Source: Adiantum capillus-veneris (lineage: Eukaryota; Streptophyta; Polypodiopsida; Polypodiales; Pteridaceae). Taken from it: a stretch of DNA of 64,000 nt. The translations under genes and the position numbers were made by a program. Positions 22,295 to 37,185 of the stretch are shown piece by piece. Position 1 is the stretch's first letter; every line of letters starts with the position of its first letter. Location: positions 57,419,268 through 57,483,267 of the forward strand of contig CM043944.1 of NCBI GenBank assembly GCA_014529385.2, written 5' to 3'. The notes under the pieces are model-generated. The model did no database searches and had not been told where the DNA came from. It was given only the letters and a program-made list of their open reading frames with translations.

Positions 22295-23415
22295 TATCAC
22301 GCTATGGGGTTGTTTTTGCTTTTACTGCATTCCTTTTGGGTTGACAAATGGGCCTGGAGATTTTGAAAGGAAAGTGGATTAGGTCCTCACCCCGTTCCTT
22401 GGGAAGTTTGTCAAAGGGTTCATAGATGATTTTTGTGTATACATTTCAAGAAAAGAGCATGTTCAAAAGCTTGAAATGAATTTTGCAATGTATTATCTCA
22501 ATCCTAAAAAATGTCATTGGGCACAGCCAAGGGTAAAGCTTCTTGGACATGTGATTTCAAAAAATGGAATCAAAGCAGATCCAGAGAAAGTGGAGGCTTT
22601 TTGTTGTTGTTGTCATCTCCAAAAGATACCAGACATTTGGCCACTTTCATACAAGAGGTTAAATATCTATCTCGTTTCATACCTTTGGCATCATAGCTAT
22701 TGTATCCATTGCAGCAGATAGTTAAGAATGATCCCTTGGAATGGTCACGTGATTGTGATGATGTTTTTGACAAAGTTAAAGAGGTTTTGAGTACGCTGCC
22801 CATTATGCAAGCTCCTGGCTAGAAAAAGGAGTTTTATGTTAACCCATGAGTGGGAGATGATTCCATTGGGGGCATGTTATTGCAAAAGGGGAAGGAATCT
22901 CAATATATGAAGCCTGTTCATTATGCTAGCAGAGTGAAGACTCCTCATGAAAGAGATTTTTTTGAAATTCAACTAGTGATGACCAGCATGGTTTATGATG
23001 ATTCAGGCACTACTTGATGCAAAATTCACTCACCTTTCTCACCTGTTATTCATTGCTTCCCCGGCTGTTTAATAATTCAAATATGACAAAAACAGTGATG
23101 AGATGGGCTATTGAGCTCCAGGAGTTTCAGTTCACCTTTTTGGTGAAGGAGAGTACTCAAGCTAACATAGCAGATTTACTCACTTATAAAGACACTCCTG
23201 TTTTGGTTAAAGAAGAGGTGGTGTGGAAGAAGAAAGTTGAGACTCTTGTCATCTCTGATGCTTCACTATTATACTTCGGTGGTTCTTATCGAAGAAGTCA
23301 TGATGCTGCTTCAGGAGGCATTGTCATATATGATACACAAGGGAAGCTTGTAAGAAAACAAGGGCTAAAACTTGATGCAAAGAGCAACAATGAAGCAAAA
23401 TACATGGCTCTTTAA
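22295..23415 (+). pseudogene. gypsy-Tat RT C-terminus, RNase H and second (archaeal-type) RNase H
   Basis: The RT segment shows PFGLTNGPGDFER (about 22329) and the catalytic region GFIDDFCVYI (about 22420-22450), then HWAQPRVKLLGHVISKNGI. The first RNase H follows with GGMLLQKGKESQYMKPVHYA (about 22870). The second RNase H is seen as a G-S-...-GGIVIYD segment and SNNEAKYMAL (about 23275-23415), the signature of the extra RNase H in Tat elements. Frame changes and stops (for example near 22697, 22820, 22847 and 23415) break it repeatedly. Confidence 0.82.
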
Positions 23416-24698
23416 GGTGGTTTGGACATTTTCTTACAATTGGGATTAGACGCTTGCAGATCTAAGGAGATTCCTTGTTGGTCGTAAAGCAAGTATTGGG
23501 AGTATGGAAGAATAAAAACCCTAAACTGAAGAATTTATGCTTCAAAGTGAAAGCATTACTCAAAAATCTTGAAGCATGGAGTTTACAGCATATATAGAGT
23601 TTCTCAAAATGAAGAAGCTGATGATGCTGCCCAAGAAATGATCACTTATGTGGTTGTGCTAAAGGAAGATGCTCATTTATATCATGGAAGGGAAATGTTA
23701 TCAAAGGAAGTGGAATTTCTATTAACAGGTGTCCTACCTGAAGGTTTACCGTCTTCTAAAAAGTATTCGTTTATACGAAAAGACAGGAATTACAAAATGC
23801 TTGATGATGTGCTTTACATGAAAGAAAGTGATTTGGTTCTACTTCGTATGCCTTGAAAAGAGGAAATTTACAAGATTTTGGAAGAAAATCATGAGCGATT
23901 CTGTGGAGGCCATTTTGCCATGAAAATCATGAGAATATATCCTGCAAATTTGGTGTACCCCTAGAGCTACTTTTTGATAGAGGACCAGGATTTAGAGGAG
24001 AGCTGTTTCATTTCTTATGCGAGAAGCTCAACATACAGCATAGGTACAATTCTCCTTATTATCCACAATGCAATGGTCTCAATAAGAGATTCAATGGAGA
24101 GTTGGTAAAGATCTTGACAAAGATGACGCAAACACATGGGAAAACTTGGGATTCAGAGTTGCCATGCGTATTATGGGCCTACAAAACTGCAATCAAAACG
24201 AGCACTGGATTTTCTCCTTAGCACTTGGTTTATGACAAGAAAGCTTTATTGCCAATTGCAGTGGAGATTCCTGCACTCAAGTTATTCTCATTGGGATATG
24301 AAGAGAAAACAAATGCTTGGAAAAAAAGACTGTTGGATTTACAATGTTTGCAATTGGACAGAGTTTTAGCTTTGAGCTACTATGAGGAAGTATCAAAGAA
24401 GGCTCAACTAAAAGACAATGAATGTGTGGAGAAGAAGAAAATTGAAAAGGGTGATTTGGTGTTGCAATACAATAGTCAGCTAGACAATACCTTTCAAAAG
24501 AAGTTTCAAATTAAATGGGAAGTTAATTTTATTGTTGTCAAGAAGTTTGATACTGGCACATATCAGTTGGTTGATTTGAGTGGTGCACAACATATATATC
24601 ATGTTAATGGTCATAGACTGAAGAAATACTTGGAACATTTGATGACAATTGTGATAGATGAGATACTATCAATAGAGGAAGACAATTGTGACATATGA
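23416..24698 (+). pseudogene. gypsy-Tat integrase, broken
   Basis: The zinc-binding part is incomplete: HERFCGGHFAMK at about 23890-23925 has the two His, and the Cys pair is lost by deletion. The core resumes at FGVPLELLFDRGPGFRG (second catalytic Asp, about 23945-24000). The PQCNGLNKRFNG segment (about 24063-24100) has Lys where the catalytic Glu of NGxxE is expected. A C-terminal frame (24225-24698) has a degenerate GPY/F region and HIYHVNGHRLKKYL. One stop lies near 24220. This copy is inactive. Confidence 0.8.
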
Positions 24699-24750
24699 GA
24701 TGCTATCAATGACATTTGATCAACCAAGAACAATTACCAAATACTGTAGT

Positions 24751-25330
24751 TTAGCAAAGATCATCCAGTTGCCCTATAAAAAGAAAGCTCTTTGTAAGCT
24801 TGGACGCATGTCTGACATTTTGCAACACAAAAGTAGTGTCATTATGCATCTGAAGTTTCATATCATCAATGCCAATAATTTCAAGCTCATAGGAGTCACC
24901 AAGCTTGACTATGCCATGCATGGATGCATAAGAGGAAAACCACTCTCTATGCGGTGTGACATGAAAACTTGCACCTGAATCAAGAATCCAGCTCTGTGCA
25001 TAACCCTCATCCTGTCCAACCAAAGCATCTAGAGTGAGATATGAAGTGAAAATGAGAACATCTGAGGGATCTGCTGTCACCTCTGCATGAACCTCTGTTG
25101 GAATAATGTTCATCACTGGAGGAGGAGCATCCTCTACTGCAGTGGTAGGTATGGGAGACTCAACCACATTGAGCTTCTCAATCTTTACCATACTTTTGCC
25201 TTTGATAAAATTATCCTTTTGCATGTTTTTTAAATCTTTTAGGAAATGGCGACAATCCTTTTTGTAATGGCCCTTCTTGTGGCAATAGTAACACTCGACA
25301 TTTCTTGCATTGTGGTCTCTACTTGAGTTC
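24751..25330 (-). pseudogene. copia-4 zinc knuckle, protease and GAG-pre-integrase start
   Basis: An intact knuckle CYYCHKKGHYKKDC lies at about 25255-25296. The protease motif WILDSGASFHVTPH is near 24965-25006. LFIGQLDDLC then ends in a stop at 24751, where homology is lost. The frame 24751-25224 is open for 157 codons. Confidence 0.85.
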
Positions 25331-26031
25331 TTGTGTTCGCTAGGACTACGAGGATTTCACTCTCTACTTTTGCATTTGTATTTGTTCTTGTCAGGGACTC
25401 TTGCCTCTGTTGAAATGCCAGTCATATATGCATCTTCATGACTAGCATCGTCAAGAGATTTACGTAGAATTTCTTTAGTGAGCAACACATCTGTGAGACA
25501 GCATTGAACACTAACTTGCCATTTGGAGCCGAATTGCTAATGGCTGTGCAAAAGATGTCCCATGAACAGGATAGAGAGCATAACAAGGATATAGACCTGA
25601 GCTTGTTGTCAAACTCCTTAAATCCCTAAGATGTCAATTGACTAAATAAGGAGTTGAACTCGTTTAAGTGACTAGAAATTGTTCTACCTTCTTTCATGTT
25701 GAGCTTCATAAGATTTTTCATAAGAAAAAATTTGTTGGAAGTATATTTTGCTCTCCCATGCTGAACATAAGCTATCCCAAAGTTCCTTGGTTGTTTTCTT
25801 TTCTATGATAGTGAAGAACATTGACTCGGTTAGATGTAGACGTATCGTAGCCATGGCTCTTGCATCCAAAATGTCCCACTGAGCTTGCGTACAGTCATCA
25901 TCTTGTGCACGCTCTTTCACGATTTTGATAGGAATTTGTTTGTCAAAACATCTTTCATGCTCTCTTTCCACATGGTAAAGTTGTTTCCATCAAACTTGCG
26001 AATGAAATACTCCTCTTTTTCTAAAGAAGAA
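25331..26031 (-). pseudogene. copia-4 Gag, frameshifted
   Basis: The start ATG is at 26029-26031 (MASSLEKEEYFIRKFDGNNF), a typical copia Gag beginning. After about 35 codons the frame shifts near 25930, where the 25684-25971 frame continues (WDILDARAMATIRLHLTESM, then KTTKELWDSL). Further stops follow before the knuckle. Confidence 0.82.
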
Positions 26032-28446
26032 GCCATCACTGAGCAGAGTGTTTGAGAGGTGCCAAACAATGGCGAGAAGCTGCAAAAATTTGGGCAGAGT
26101 TTCCTTTGTATGAGGAGTCAACACTCAACTCTAAATACACATAAATGTACCAACTACACTAATTGAGCATCTACTGCACAAAACCACTATTGTGTGATAT
26201 CCAACTTGGCGTCAAAAGCACAAAAAATTGTCCAGATACATATCCTATGGCGAGGGTACCGAAAGTGGGAAACTCCATCTATCTGTATCACCGAAGGTGT
26301 CTCAACACTCGAGCACACCCCAACTCAAAGAAAACCTCACGTTATTGACGCTCCAAAGGCTAATGCAGACACAAATGGGCTAGCCACATTCTTAGAAAGG
26401 GCTCTTTAGGTACGAGTCTCAGAAATAGCCGGGAAACAACTACCAAAATAGCCAAAAATGGCTCCACATGTAGTACAGTGGGTAGTGTTCGCAAGTCAAT
26501 GTACATGAGTAAATCGTGCTCAAATAGGCGCCAAGAACTGCTGCATGCAGTAAAAGTAATCCTTGCAGGGATATCTGCTCTCAAAAGAGCTCAATAGCAC
26601 TAGGTGTGCTCACAGAAAAATGCATATGTCAATGCATCTGTCTGTAGAGAATCTTCTGTCGAAATGACTGCCAAATTGTCTATGAAGCATTGTGTCTGGT
26701 AATCTAGAGAATCTGTGTGTGCATAGACTGAAAAACCCCCTGTAACTTGTAACTTGCATGTCGGTGTCGCTATGTGCCGATTTTTGTCGCCGGACAGAAA
26801 TGCGATAGTCGAATAGCTGCCAAAGGTGTTGTAGCCAAAAACCATGCCGTATAGAGTGATCGATGATCTCGATGCCAATGCCGGGTGTCACTGCTCTATG
26901 GTAGAGGCACCTTTCAAGTACGTGTGGCAAGTATAACTGTCGATCTCAAAAAAATGTCGTGTGTGTGAAACCGGTGTGGGGACGGATGTCAAAAATCTAT
27001 CGTAATCTATCATGATGTCAAGCCTGTGCCAAAATGTGAGAGTCGGTGTCAATGTCGTCTTCTACCACTGACGAAAGTCGCTGGTCAAGTAGTTGTAGAT
27101 GCCTATGCTCAAAGCTGGTGTCAAGTCGTAGAGGTTGAGTCAGATCGGTGTCAAAAACCAATGCCAAGTTGCGAAAAATCTAAAGCCGAGAAGGAGAAAA
27201 TTGTCAAGAGGGTTGACAAAGTCGGGCCGATGCCGGGTGATGTCTGGGCTTACTCACTCGCACTTGCACACATCGGTGTTTGCTCGTGAGCACACGCTAA
27301 ACAACACTCGGTCTCTAATTCTTTCTATCGCTCGCTTGTTCTCCATCTCAAGCTCTCTCTCTCTCTCTCTCTCAAAATGTGGTCTCTTACTTTCTACTCA
27401 AGCTCGGGACTCGGAGTCAGTGTCGAGAGAGCCGGGGTCGGTTGAGGATTTTGTGGTGGTGGGAGCAGCCCCTTGCACCCAAAGGGTGTGAGGCAAAATA
27501 AGAAAAAAACATTGAATTTTGCTCTTTGACAAAATTTTGCAGACTGACGAGATGTTGCAAGTTCTGAGGGTTGTCGAAAATTGTGTGTGTGTGTGCGTGT
27601 GGACGCCTTGCTTACGGCCCCTGCTTCTTCAGCCAACACGTGCGTGTGTGTGTGGAATTGCCCGACTCTAATATGATACAGAGTTGCGACCTCTTGCTCG
27701 GCTTTCCCTTCTATTGGATCGGCTCACGACCTGCTGTTTGAGATTGCACTTGAATACAATTGCTTCCCGGTGTGCTACTCAATTGCATGTCCTCTTGCTT
27801 GAGGTTTCAATTGTGTGTGTGTGTGTACACACACACACAATTAAGAAAAAGAGCTCGGTTCTCTCCTAATAAATTTTGCTACTGTAGTGTAGTGTTGTTG
27901 CTTTGCAGCCCGACTTTCTTAATTGTGTGTGTGTGTGTGTGTGTGTACACACACAATTAAGAAAAAGAGCTCGGTTCTCTCCTGCCCACTGCAATAAATT
28001 TTGCTACTATAGTGTAGTGTTGTTGCTTTGCAGCCCGGCTTGCTTCAATACTTTGATTTCTGCTCCCACTTAGCTTTCTTGTTGCCAACTTGTTAAATCT
28101 TAATTTGCTCAAGCTTGATTGCTCTACAGATCTGCTGCAAGCCGATTCCCTTACAAGCTTAGCAAAGCTTTGCTATGCTCCTTCAAAGCCTTCTATTTTC
28201 TCTGATGCATAGCCGACACGGGCCTTGCTTAGCTTCTTATTTTTTGTGATGCTACTCAATTGACTGAGGCCCTTGCAACTTGATTCTCTAGCTTGTCGAC
28301 TTTGCTCTGTCGATTCCCTACAGAGCTACCAAGCTTTCTTTCTCTACGGAACTCCAAGCTGTATGACTGCTTGCTGCAGATTCCCAAGCTTCCTTGGATT
28401 TCTTGCTCGCCAGAGAGGGCTACATGCACGGGGTAGCCGTGATCCG
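26032..28446. other. Leader or inserted sequence of copia-4
   Basis: No gene is recognised. It includes a stretch rich in GGTGTCAA/ATGCC words (26870-27180), a short (CT)n at 27350-27372, and a tandem duplication with GT/AC hairpins at 27805-28045. Confidence 0.4.
27805..28045 (+). repeat. ~115-125 bp tandem duplication with (GT)n/(AC)n hairpins
   Basis: Two copies (about 27808-27920 and 27921-28045) each begin AATTGTGTGT...ACACACAATT, a self-complementary palindrome. Each continues AAGAAAAAGAGCTCGG and ends TTGCTTTGCAGCCCG. The second has a 12-13 bp insertion near 27983 and a longer GT run. Confidence 0.88.
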
Positions 28447-28458
28447 CTCTGATACTAA
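28447..28458 (-). other. Primer binding site of copia-4
   Basis: Minus-strand TTAGTATCAGAG lies 1 base 3' of the LTR end and continues CGG. It is a slightly degenerate initiator tRNA-Met PBS. Confidence 0.75.
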
Positions 28459-28459
28459 T

Positions 28460-28670
28460 TGATGTAGTCGGAGTGCACGTGTGCGTAGTGTGTAAGAGAG
28501 GGAAGAAGAAGGGGGAAGGGGATGAAGGAGAATCTCTACATGGAGTTGGGCTAGTGGAGAGGAAATTGAGAGAGTGAAGTCAACTCTCTCACTTTCTCTC
28601 CCTATATTCATTAGGAAGAAAAATGTAAATAAAGGTGGTTTCCCATGGCCACCTGGCCTACACCCCAACA
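28460..28670 (-). repeat. 5' LTR of copia-4 (211 bp)
   Basis: In minus orientation it begins TGTTGGGGTGTAGG and ends GACTACATCA, directly next to the PBS. Confidence 0.75.
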
Positions 28671-28680
28671 TGGGTTAACT

Positions 28681-30234
28681 TGACACTTACGTCGAGACAA
28701 AACCTTAAAATCCCAAGAGACTCGTTGTATTTCTTAAGGTCTTGTTTGATTAAAGATTAAAATGAACTAGGAAGTAAGAGATTATAACTCAAAGAACTTA
28801 ATCTAAATTTAAACTAAGATTAAAACTTTACCGAGAAGATTTAACATGGATAGCCCTAGCACAACATAGAAGATTGAGTGTGAACTTTGTCTTACCTACT
28901 TGGAAAAGGCCAGCGCAGGTGTTTACCTGTGAGATATAGCGGGAGATGGTTCTTTTTGGCTAGGATTGATAATTGTTGCTCTATGTTTTGATCTCAGGTT
29001 CATTCATTGTCTTAGAAATGAGATTGAATGGGAGTGTGTCCCGGCTAGGTGATAGGGACCCACGGATGCATCTAGAAATCAACCTAGTCTGGGTAGCTCT
29101 AATGCCAACAGGAAAAGGAAAATGGAAAATGGATCCATGATGGGATCAGGATAAGGGAGGAGGATGCGAATCAATTAAGGAACTCTTCTAATTGTTTGAT
29201 AAAAAGAAACCTTGGAAAGGCTAGGAACCTAAGTGGGCTATTCTACAATTGTCCTCATCACCCGGACCTTTGATTTGCTTCTCAGATTATTGATTAAAAA
29301 TAATCTAGAGTAGATTATTTTTGTGAGTCTTTTCCACACAAGATAAAGAAAAATAAGAATTTGAAATTATGTATAGGTGCCGCCTCCACACGTGGAGGAG
29401 GAGACATGATACCCAAGTCCTAGGGCGAGGATATGGATATGCCTGGAGGAGTATATGTGATTTTTCAAAGGATAACTAGGAAATTTTACTAATACTAAAG
29501 CAAAAAAGAAGTAAAATACTCTATAAAGAAAAAAGGTGGGAACGACCTGATCAATGCACACTTGCAAGGGTATGCAACAATTTGCATGCTACTTTTAAAT
29601 GCTTGAAATGTATTCTTGGTTTGACATGATTGGAATATTGTTTTAAGTATCATAGTACTACCTTGGGAAGGTGCATTTATCAAATGGTTATGTGGGTGGG
29701 TAGATTCAGAAGGGTTAATTTATTGACCGAAAAGTTGAACCCAATTTTATGTTGTCCATTGAGTTAAGATCTGGGGGAACAGGATCTTGATCTACGGATT
29801 GGGGATCAAACTTGGGAACGAGAGATTCGTGTACTTAGTAAATACACTCATCTTAGGAGAATGTACTGACGGCTGTGCTCGATCATAGCCGGGGAAAAAA
29901 AGCATTAGTGACCTTGAACCAAGGATGAATTAGAGGATTCCCACCAGTTGACCCTGGAAGATTGAGTTCACATTTAGTATCATGACTTCGACTGAAAATT
30001 TCAAAGCAATAAGGAAAGATATTTTGAGGTTAAGGATTTTGTAAGAGAAAAGTGAATGTTAACACCCCCTTGAGTTGGAGTCGGAGAGCGGGAGGAGTCT
30101 TGTCTTAGTGTCGGCCTCAAGTGGGAGGGATATCAAGAATTGTGGTGTCAGCCTCAAGTGGGAGGGATGTCAAGAATCGTGGTGTATCCATTTGGAGACG
30201 GTCCAGCCGAGGGTCCCTGGCATGGCCCTCACCT
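28681..30234 (+). repeat. Old LTR of family A, copy 2
   Basis: Phrases are shared in order with 1180-2622, including GGATAGCCC near the start, GGAGGA(G/T)GATG, GGAAAGGCTAGGAA, TACTACCTTGGGAAGG, the CTCAAGTGGGAGGGAT block (present twice here, 30119 and 30154) and the end TGGCCCTCAC. No clear PBS follows. It is strongly diverged from copy 1. Confidence 0.5.
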
Positions 30235-30239
30235 TATTT

Positions 30240-31250
30240 CTCTTTTAACTATGATGTGACTAACCATGGGTATAAGTGAATCACTAGCACTTGCATCTAC
30301 ATCATACTACTACCCTTTGAAAGAAAAGGACAAGTTTGCTAAAGGATGAATTTTGTAATGCCAAGGCATTCCAAAAATAATCTCACATCCTTGTATTCAA
30401 GAAACTAGGGAAGTCTCTCGATAGGAGTACTTTCTTATCTATAAATTTAGATGTCCTTGAATATGAGTAGAGTTCATGGTCAACCCCTCAAAGGCTGAGT
30501 CAAATTTGATTGGAGTTCCCAATCTCTTGGAAGTGAGACCAAGAGATTCTAAGGTGTCCAAATGAAATGAATTTGTGTGTCGAGCCTGCATCAAACAAGA
30601 TCAGGACTCTCTACCCATTCAAACCATTTGGGAGAGCCAATCCCATTCTTTCTTCACATTTGTTTTGAAGTCAGGAAGAAGGAACTGAGCATAGAAATGC
30701 TTTTTGAAGAACTCCTAATCTATGGGTTTTTGCCCATCCAAAATTGTAGTAAGCCACATAATGCAAGTTGTATCCTTAAGATACATGTTAACATGGCACA
30801 CTTAGGATCATTTTGAGAAATTTCCTTTTACTATTGCCACTTCAAACTAGTGAATGAAAGTGAGAGCCTTATTGACAATACTTCTTCCATTGAAGTATTC
30901 AAATTTGGCATCCTTATCTTTGGCTTTGAACATCTTGTTTTTCTTGTGGTATCGGGTCCGTTTCTTGGAGATGTCTCTCGAGTCTCTATGCACAAGAATT
31001 TTGTAATAAATCTTCCTTCGTTCTAGATTATTTTCCCTAGCCTCTCGTGGTTGATCAACGTGCTCATCTGAATTTGATTATAAATCTTTGTCAGGGACTA
31101 TGTTGTCCTAGTTCTTCATGAAAGAGTAGTTTGGAGAGTAACTCAACGAGAAAGACAAATCTTCTTTATGTTGTTGAGAGGTTCCAACTCTAGGATCCAT
31201 CTAGGTATAGTTATCTGGAAAGGGATTTTGGATGGGGAACGAGGAACGGA
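30240..31250 (-). pseudogene. Ty3/gypsy Gag-protease remnant
   Basis: Reverse-strand translation in shifting frames gives a Gag-like KALTFIH.FEVAIVKGNFS (about 30810-30890) and, downstream, a protease-like ILFDAGSTHKFIS (about 30565-30605, D-A-G in place of D-S/T-G). There are several stops and shifts. The relation to the family A LTR beside it is unclear because the orientations differ. Confidence 0.6.
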
Positions 31251-31841
31251 AACATGCATGAAACTTCATTCTGTGGTATGAATACTCACATTTGAAACAC
31301 GGAACGGGGATTCGAAATGAGAAGTTGGAATGGGAATGTGGAGCGGAGACCTGAAAATGGCCATTCTCTATAACTATGCCTCTAGGGTTGTGATGGAGAG
31401 CCTGAGTCTAAAGTATTTCTTGAGTCGGCTCTGGGGGATTCTTCCCCCCGAGTAGATTTTCTATTAACAATGAACTTTTACAAACACATAAACCAGAACA
31501 ACTTGCATTGTTCTTTGCCCAAAGACTATTTTGATGCATAAGAATGCATGTATTTCATTAGCCAATTGGCTAACATTCAATACACCTGTAGATGGAAACA
31601 ACTATATCTGCTTCATTTTGCAATCTTCTACATGAAGCGGTCTCACTTATGGAGTGCCCAAGTAAGAACACCTTGGCTGAAAATTTGCATCTCTGTGCGA
31701 ATAGCCAGTACTGCACTTATTTGACTGCGGCTATTTCCCACAGGGACGCACACAAGCTTCTTTGGCTGAAATTCACCTTCACCGCGAGATTCATAACCTC
31801 TGCAAGGTCCTCACAGGAGCACAGAGCAAGAAATGTCTTAT

Positions 31842-31908
<67 letters not shown>

Positions 31909-33120
31909 AAGAGGGAGGGAGCTCTACGTGTGTGTACACTATAAACTGCTAAGAGAGAGAGGTGTGTTGCCCCTCTATATGGCCAAGCGGATGAGTTCCT
32001 TGCCACATGGCGCTACATGTGGGAGGTAGAGAGCTCATAAAATCCATACGCTCACCTCTTTCTAAAACTCACACCACGTGCTGATTTTTTTGTCCTATTT
32101 TAATTTTAATGTTATAAGATTTGAACCATTTCAAATTGGCACCGGCCACTCATTTTTTCAAGGTTTTAAACCTTAAGCTTAAAAACGACCATTAAAACAA
32201 GGGGTTCTGACCAATCTGGCGCATGATTAACTTTGTTGTTTCCATGCCTCTCCCAACTCAGTGTGCTTGCTCCCGCTAAGATGCATTTATAGTATATACT
32301 ATGTCTGGCCGACCACTTTCTGGAGTGGCCACAATAAAATTGTTGAATCATGACTTTTATGGGCAAACTGCGGACACCATCATATTTATGTGCTTGTTCT
32401 AACGTGTTTTTCATGTTCTACTTATCATTCTATCCGAACCTTGATAGATTTCCATATGGCACATTGCACTGAAAAATTTACCCATCTATTTAAATTATTA
32501 TTTGGTACCAATAGATTCATAAACTAGTTGTGTGTGCACAAAAAATGATTTCATTACGTTAGCTAAAACTATGATAGGATCAAGACCAGATATATTAGTT
32601 CTATGTGTACAAAAATTGTTTTCATTCATCAATAACCTTAACTAAAAATATTATAGGATCAAGACAAGATACAAACGTTTGTTCTCAAGACAGCCTACAG
32701 TGAGAGAGATCACCGAGTCCTGAGACCTGGACTAGCTGGGACAATTCTTACAAGAGGCACCAGGACACAAAGAGCTCCTTCTATAGACACCTACCACCGT
32801 AGCCACAATCGGGGGGGGGGGGGGGGGGGGGGCAATTATAGCTCAGAAATATCTTCTAGCGGGACAACATCGCACTATGTGCCCAGAGCTCTATGATACC
32901 ATGGCCTACAAACGTTACCACTAGGAGATCCAAACTTGACACTATCAAGCCATACCAGCGGCGTGGGAGAGAGCGATAATAAATCCTGCAGCCATACTCA
33001 AAGGGCTTCTTATCCGCGACCCTCCCATGCACCACATACTACAACCATATTATGGCATTGGATGGGCTAGAAGATTGATGCATCTCATGATTGTACTTCC
33101 CTGAGTATATAGGTCTTACA
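31251..33120. other. Unassigned sequence
   Basis: No domain is recognised on either strand. It includes a 63 nt (GA)n run (31844-31906) and a 22 nt poly-G run (32811-32832). Frames at 31592-32029 are driven by the GA repeat. Confidence 0.45.
31844..31906. repeat. (GA)n microsatellite
   Basis: About 31 perfect GA units. Confidence 0.97.
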
Positions 33121-33145
33121 CCTTTTTTCACCCATACAAATAGAG

Positions 33146-36240
<3,095 letters not shown>

Positions 36241-36249
36241 CGCATAAGT

Positions 36250-36573
36250 TATTTTTGGGAATGATACAATGAGCTTGTTTTGGGAAAGATACAGTGAGCC
36301 TGTCCACTGGCACTTCACCTTTGAAAGGTGTCAATAAACTCACATGAAATGCGTTGTGAATCTTCTAAGTTTTTGGTAAGTTCAGCCCGAAGGATACATC
36401 ATTTATCTTTTCTTGTATTTGGAAAGGGCCATAGTCTTGCATACTTAGCTTCAAAAAAAGCCTCTGTGTACCCTTTCGTTTTTGTAATCGTGGCTTCTTA
36501 AACCAGAGTAGCACCCAATCATCTTCCTTCAGCTACAAGTCAAGTCGATTCTTGTTTGTTTCCTTCTTATGTT
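36250..36573 (-). pseudogene. Ty3/gypsy integrase C-terminus (GPY/F domain) remnant
   Basis: Minus-strand translation reads EDDWVLLWFKKPRLQKRKG, then LSMQDYGPFQIQEKINDVSF with the GPY/F motif, and then KIHNAFHVSLLTPFKGE. This last segment is the highly conserved end of chromovirus-type integrases. One stop lies between. No RT or LTR for it is identified, so it is a short relic. Confidence 0.8.
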
Positions 36574-37185
36574 GTTACAGACTTGGGCACCCCAAGTCGG
36601 AAATTTGGCACGACACACGAGAGAATCACTTAAAAACACTTTACCAACTTTATTACAGCTCAAGTTAGAATTGACACAGCCCGGCATAGTTCTGTTCATT
36701 TTTGGGAATTCCAGTTCACAAATCACACACTTAGTTCATACCAAACATCATTCAATCTAGTCGTCTTTTCCCTGTGTAGCCATCTCATCCTCTGGAAACT
36801 CTTCATGCGATCACCACAATTTCTAGTCATATCATTCATCATTAGTCATCATCATCATTCAAAATTCACAATTCTTATCTTGAATCGTGATCAAGTTCAT
36901 TCTTGAGCCGTCATTGCTCCGAATTGCATTCATATGAAAATTCGTCACTATCTCATTCTTGATTTCACATGTTATCTATACACAAATAACAAGGTCTTCT
37001 AAACACATTAATTGTATACATAAATCAGAGTCATCTTTGGGAATTCCCATTTCAAAGTTATTCATTTACAAAGTCATAAAGCAAAATACTGTGAGCACAT
37101 CAGTATCCCTTTCAGTTTTGTTTTCAGTATCTGTTTTGGAGAGAGTATCTCCTTGCACAGTTCTATTTCAATATGTCGATCGTTC
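36574..37185. other. LTR-like non-coding segment with palindromic start
   Basis: It begins TGTTACAGACTTGGGCACCCC, an LTR-like TGTTAC end with a short hairpin (GACTTGGG/CCCCAAGTC, 36580-36598). It directly abuts the integrase relic. It may be a solo or partial LTR. No second end is identified. Confidence 0.35.

Larger units (their letters stand above)
18203..24698 (+). mobile_element. Decayed Ty3/gypsy element of Tat type with second RNase H (gypsy-Tat)
   Basis: It has a 5' LTR starting TGACACCCC, a PBS-like TGGTGCCCGCC, Gag with a damaged zinc knuckle, the protease start, the RT end, a first RNase H, a second RNase H with the SNNEAKYMAL signature, and integrase. An extra archaeal-type RNase H is the hallmark of the plant Tat clade. 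A 705 bp TIR element interrupts the Gag-protease region. About 1 kb of unassignable sequence replaces protease and most of RT. The 3' LTR is missing. No intact protein can be made. Confidence 0.85.
24751..28670 (-). mobile_element. Truncated Ty1/copia element with long leader (copia-4)
   Basis: On the minus strand there is a 211 bp 5' LTR (28460-28670), a tRNA-iMet PBS, a ~2.4 kb leader, Gag, CCHC and the protease plus start of GAG-pre-integrase. The element then ends at the junction with gypsy-Tat near 24750. Joining the LTR to the gag over such a long leader is inference; an insertion could lie between them. Confidence 0.65.
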
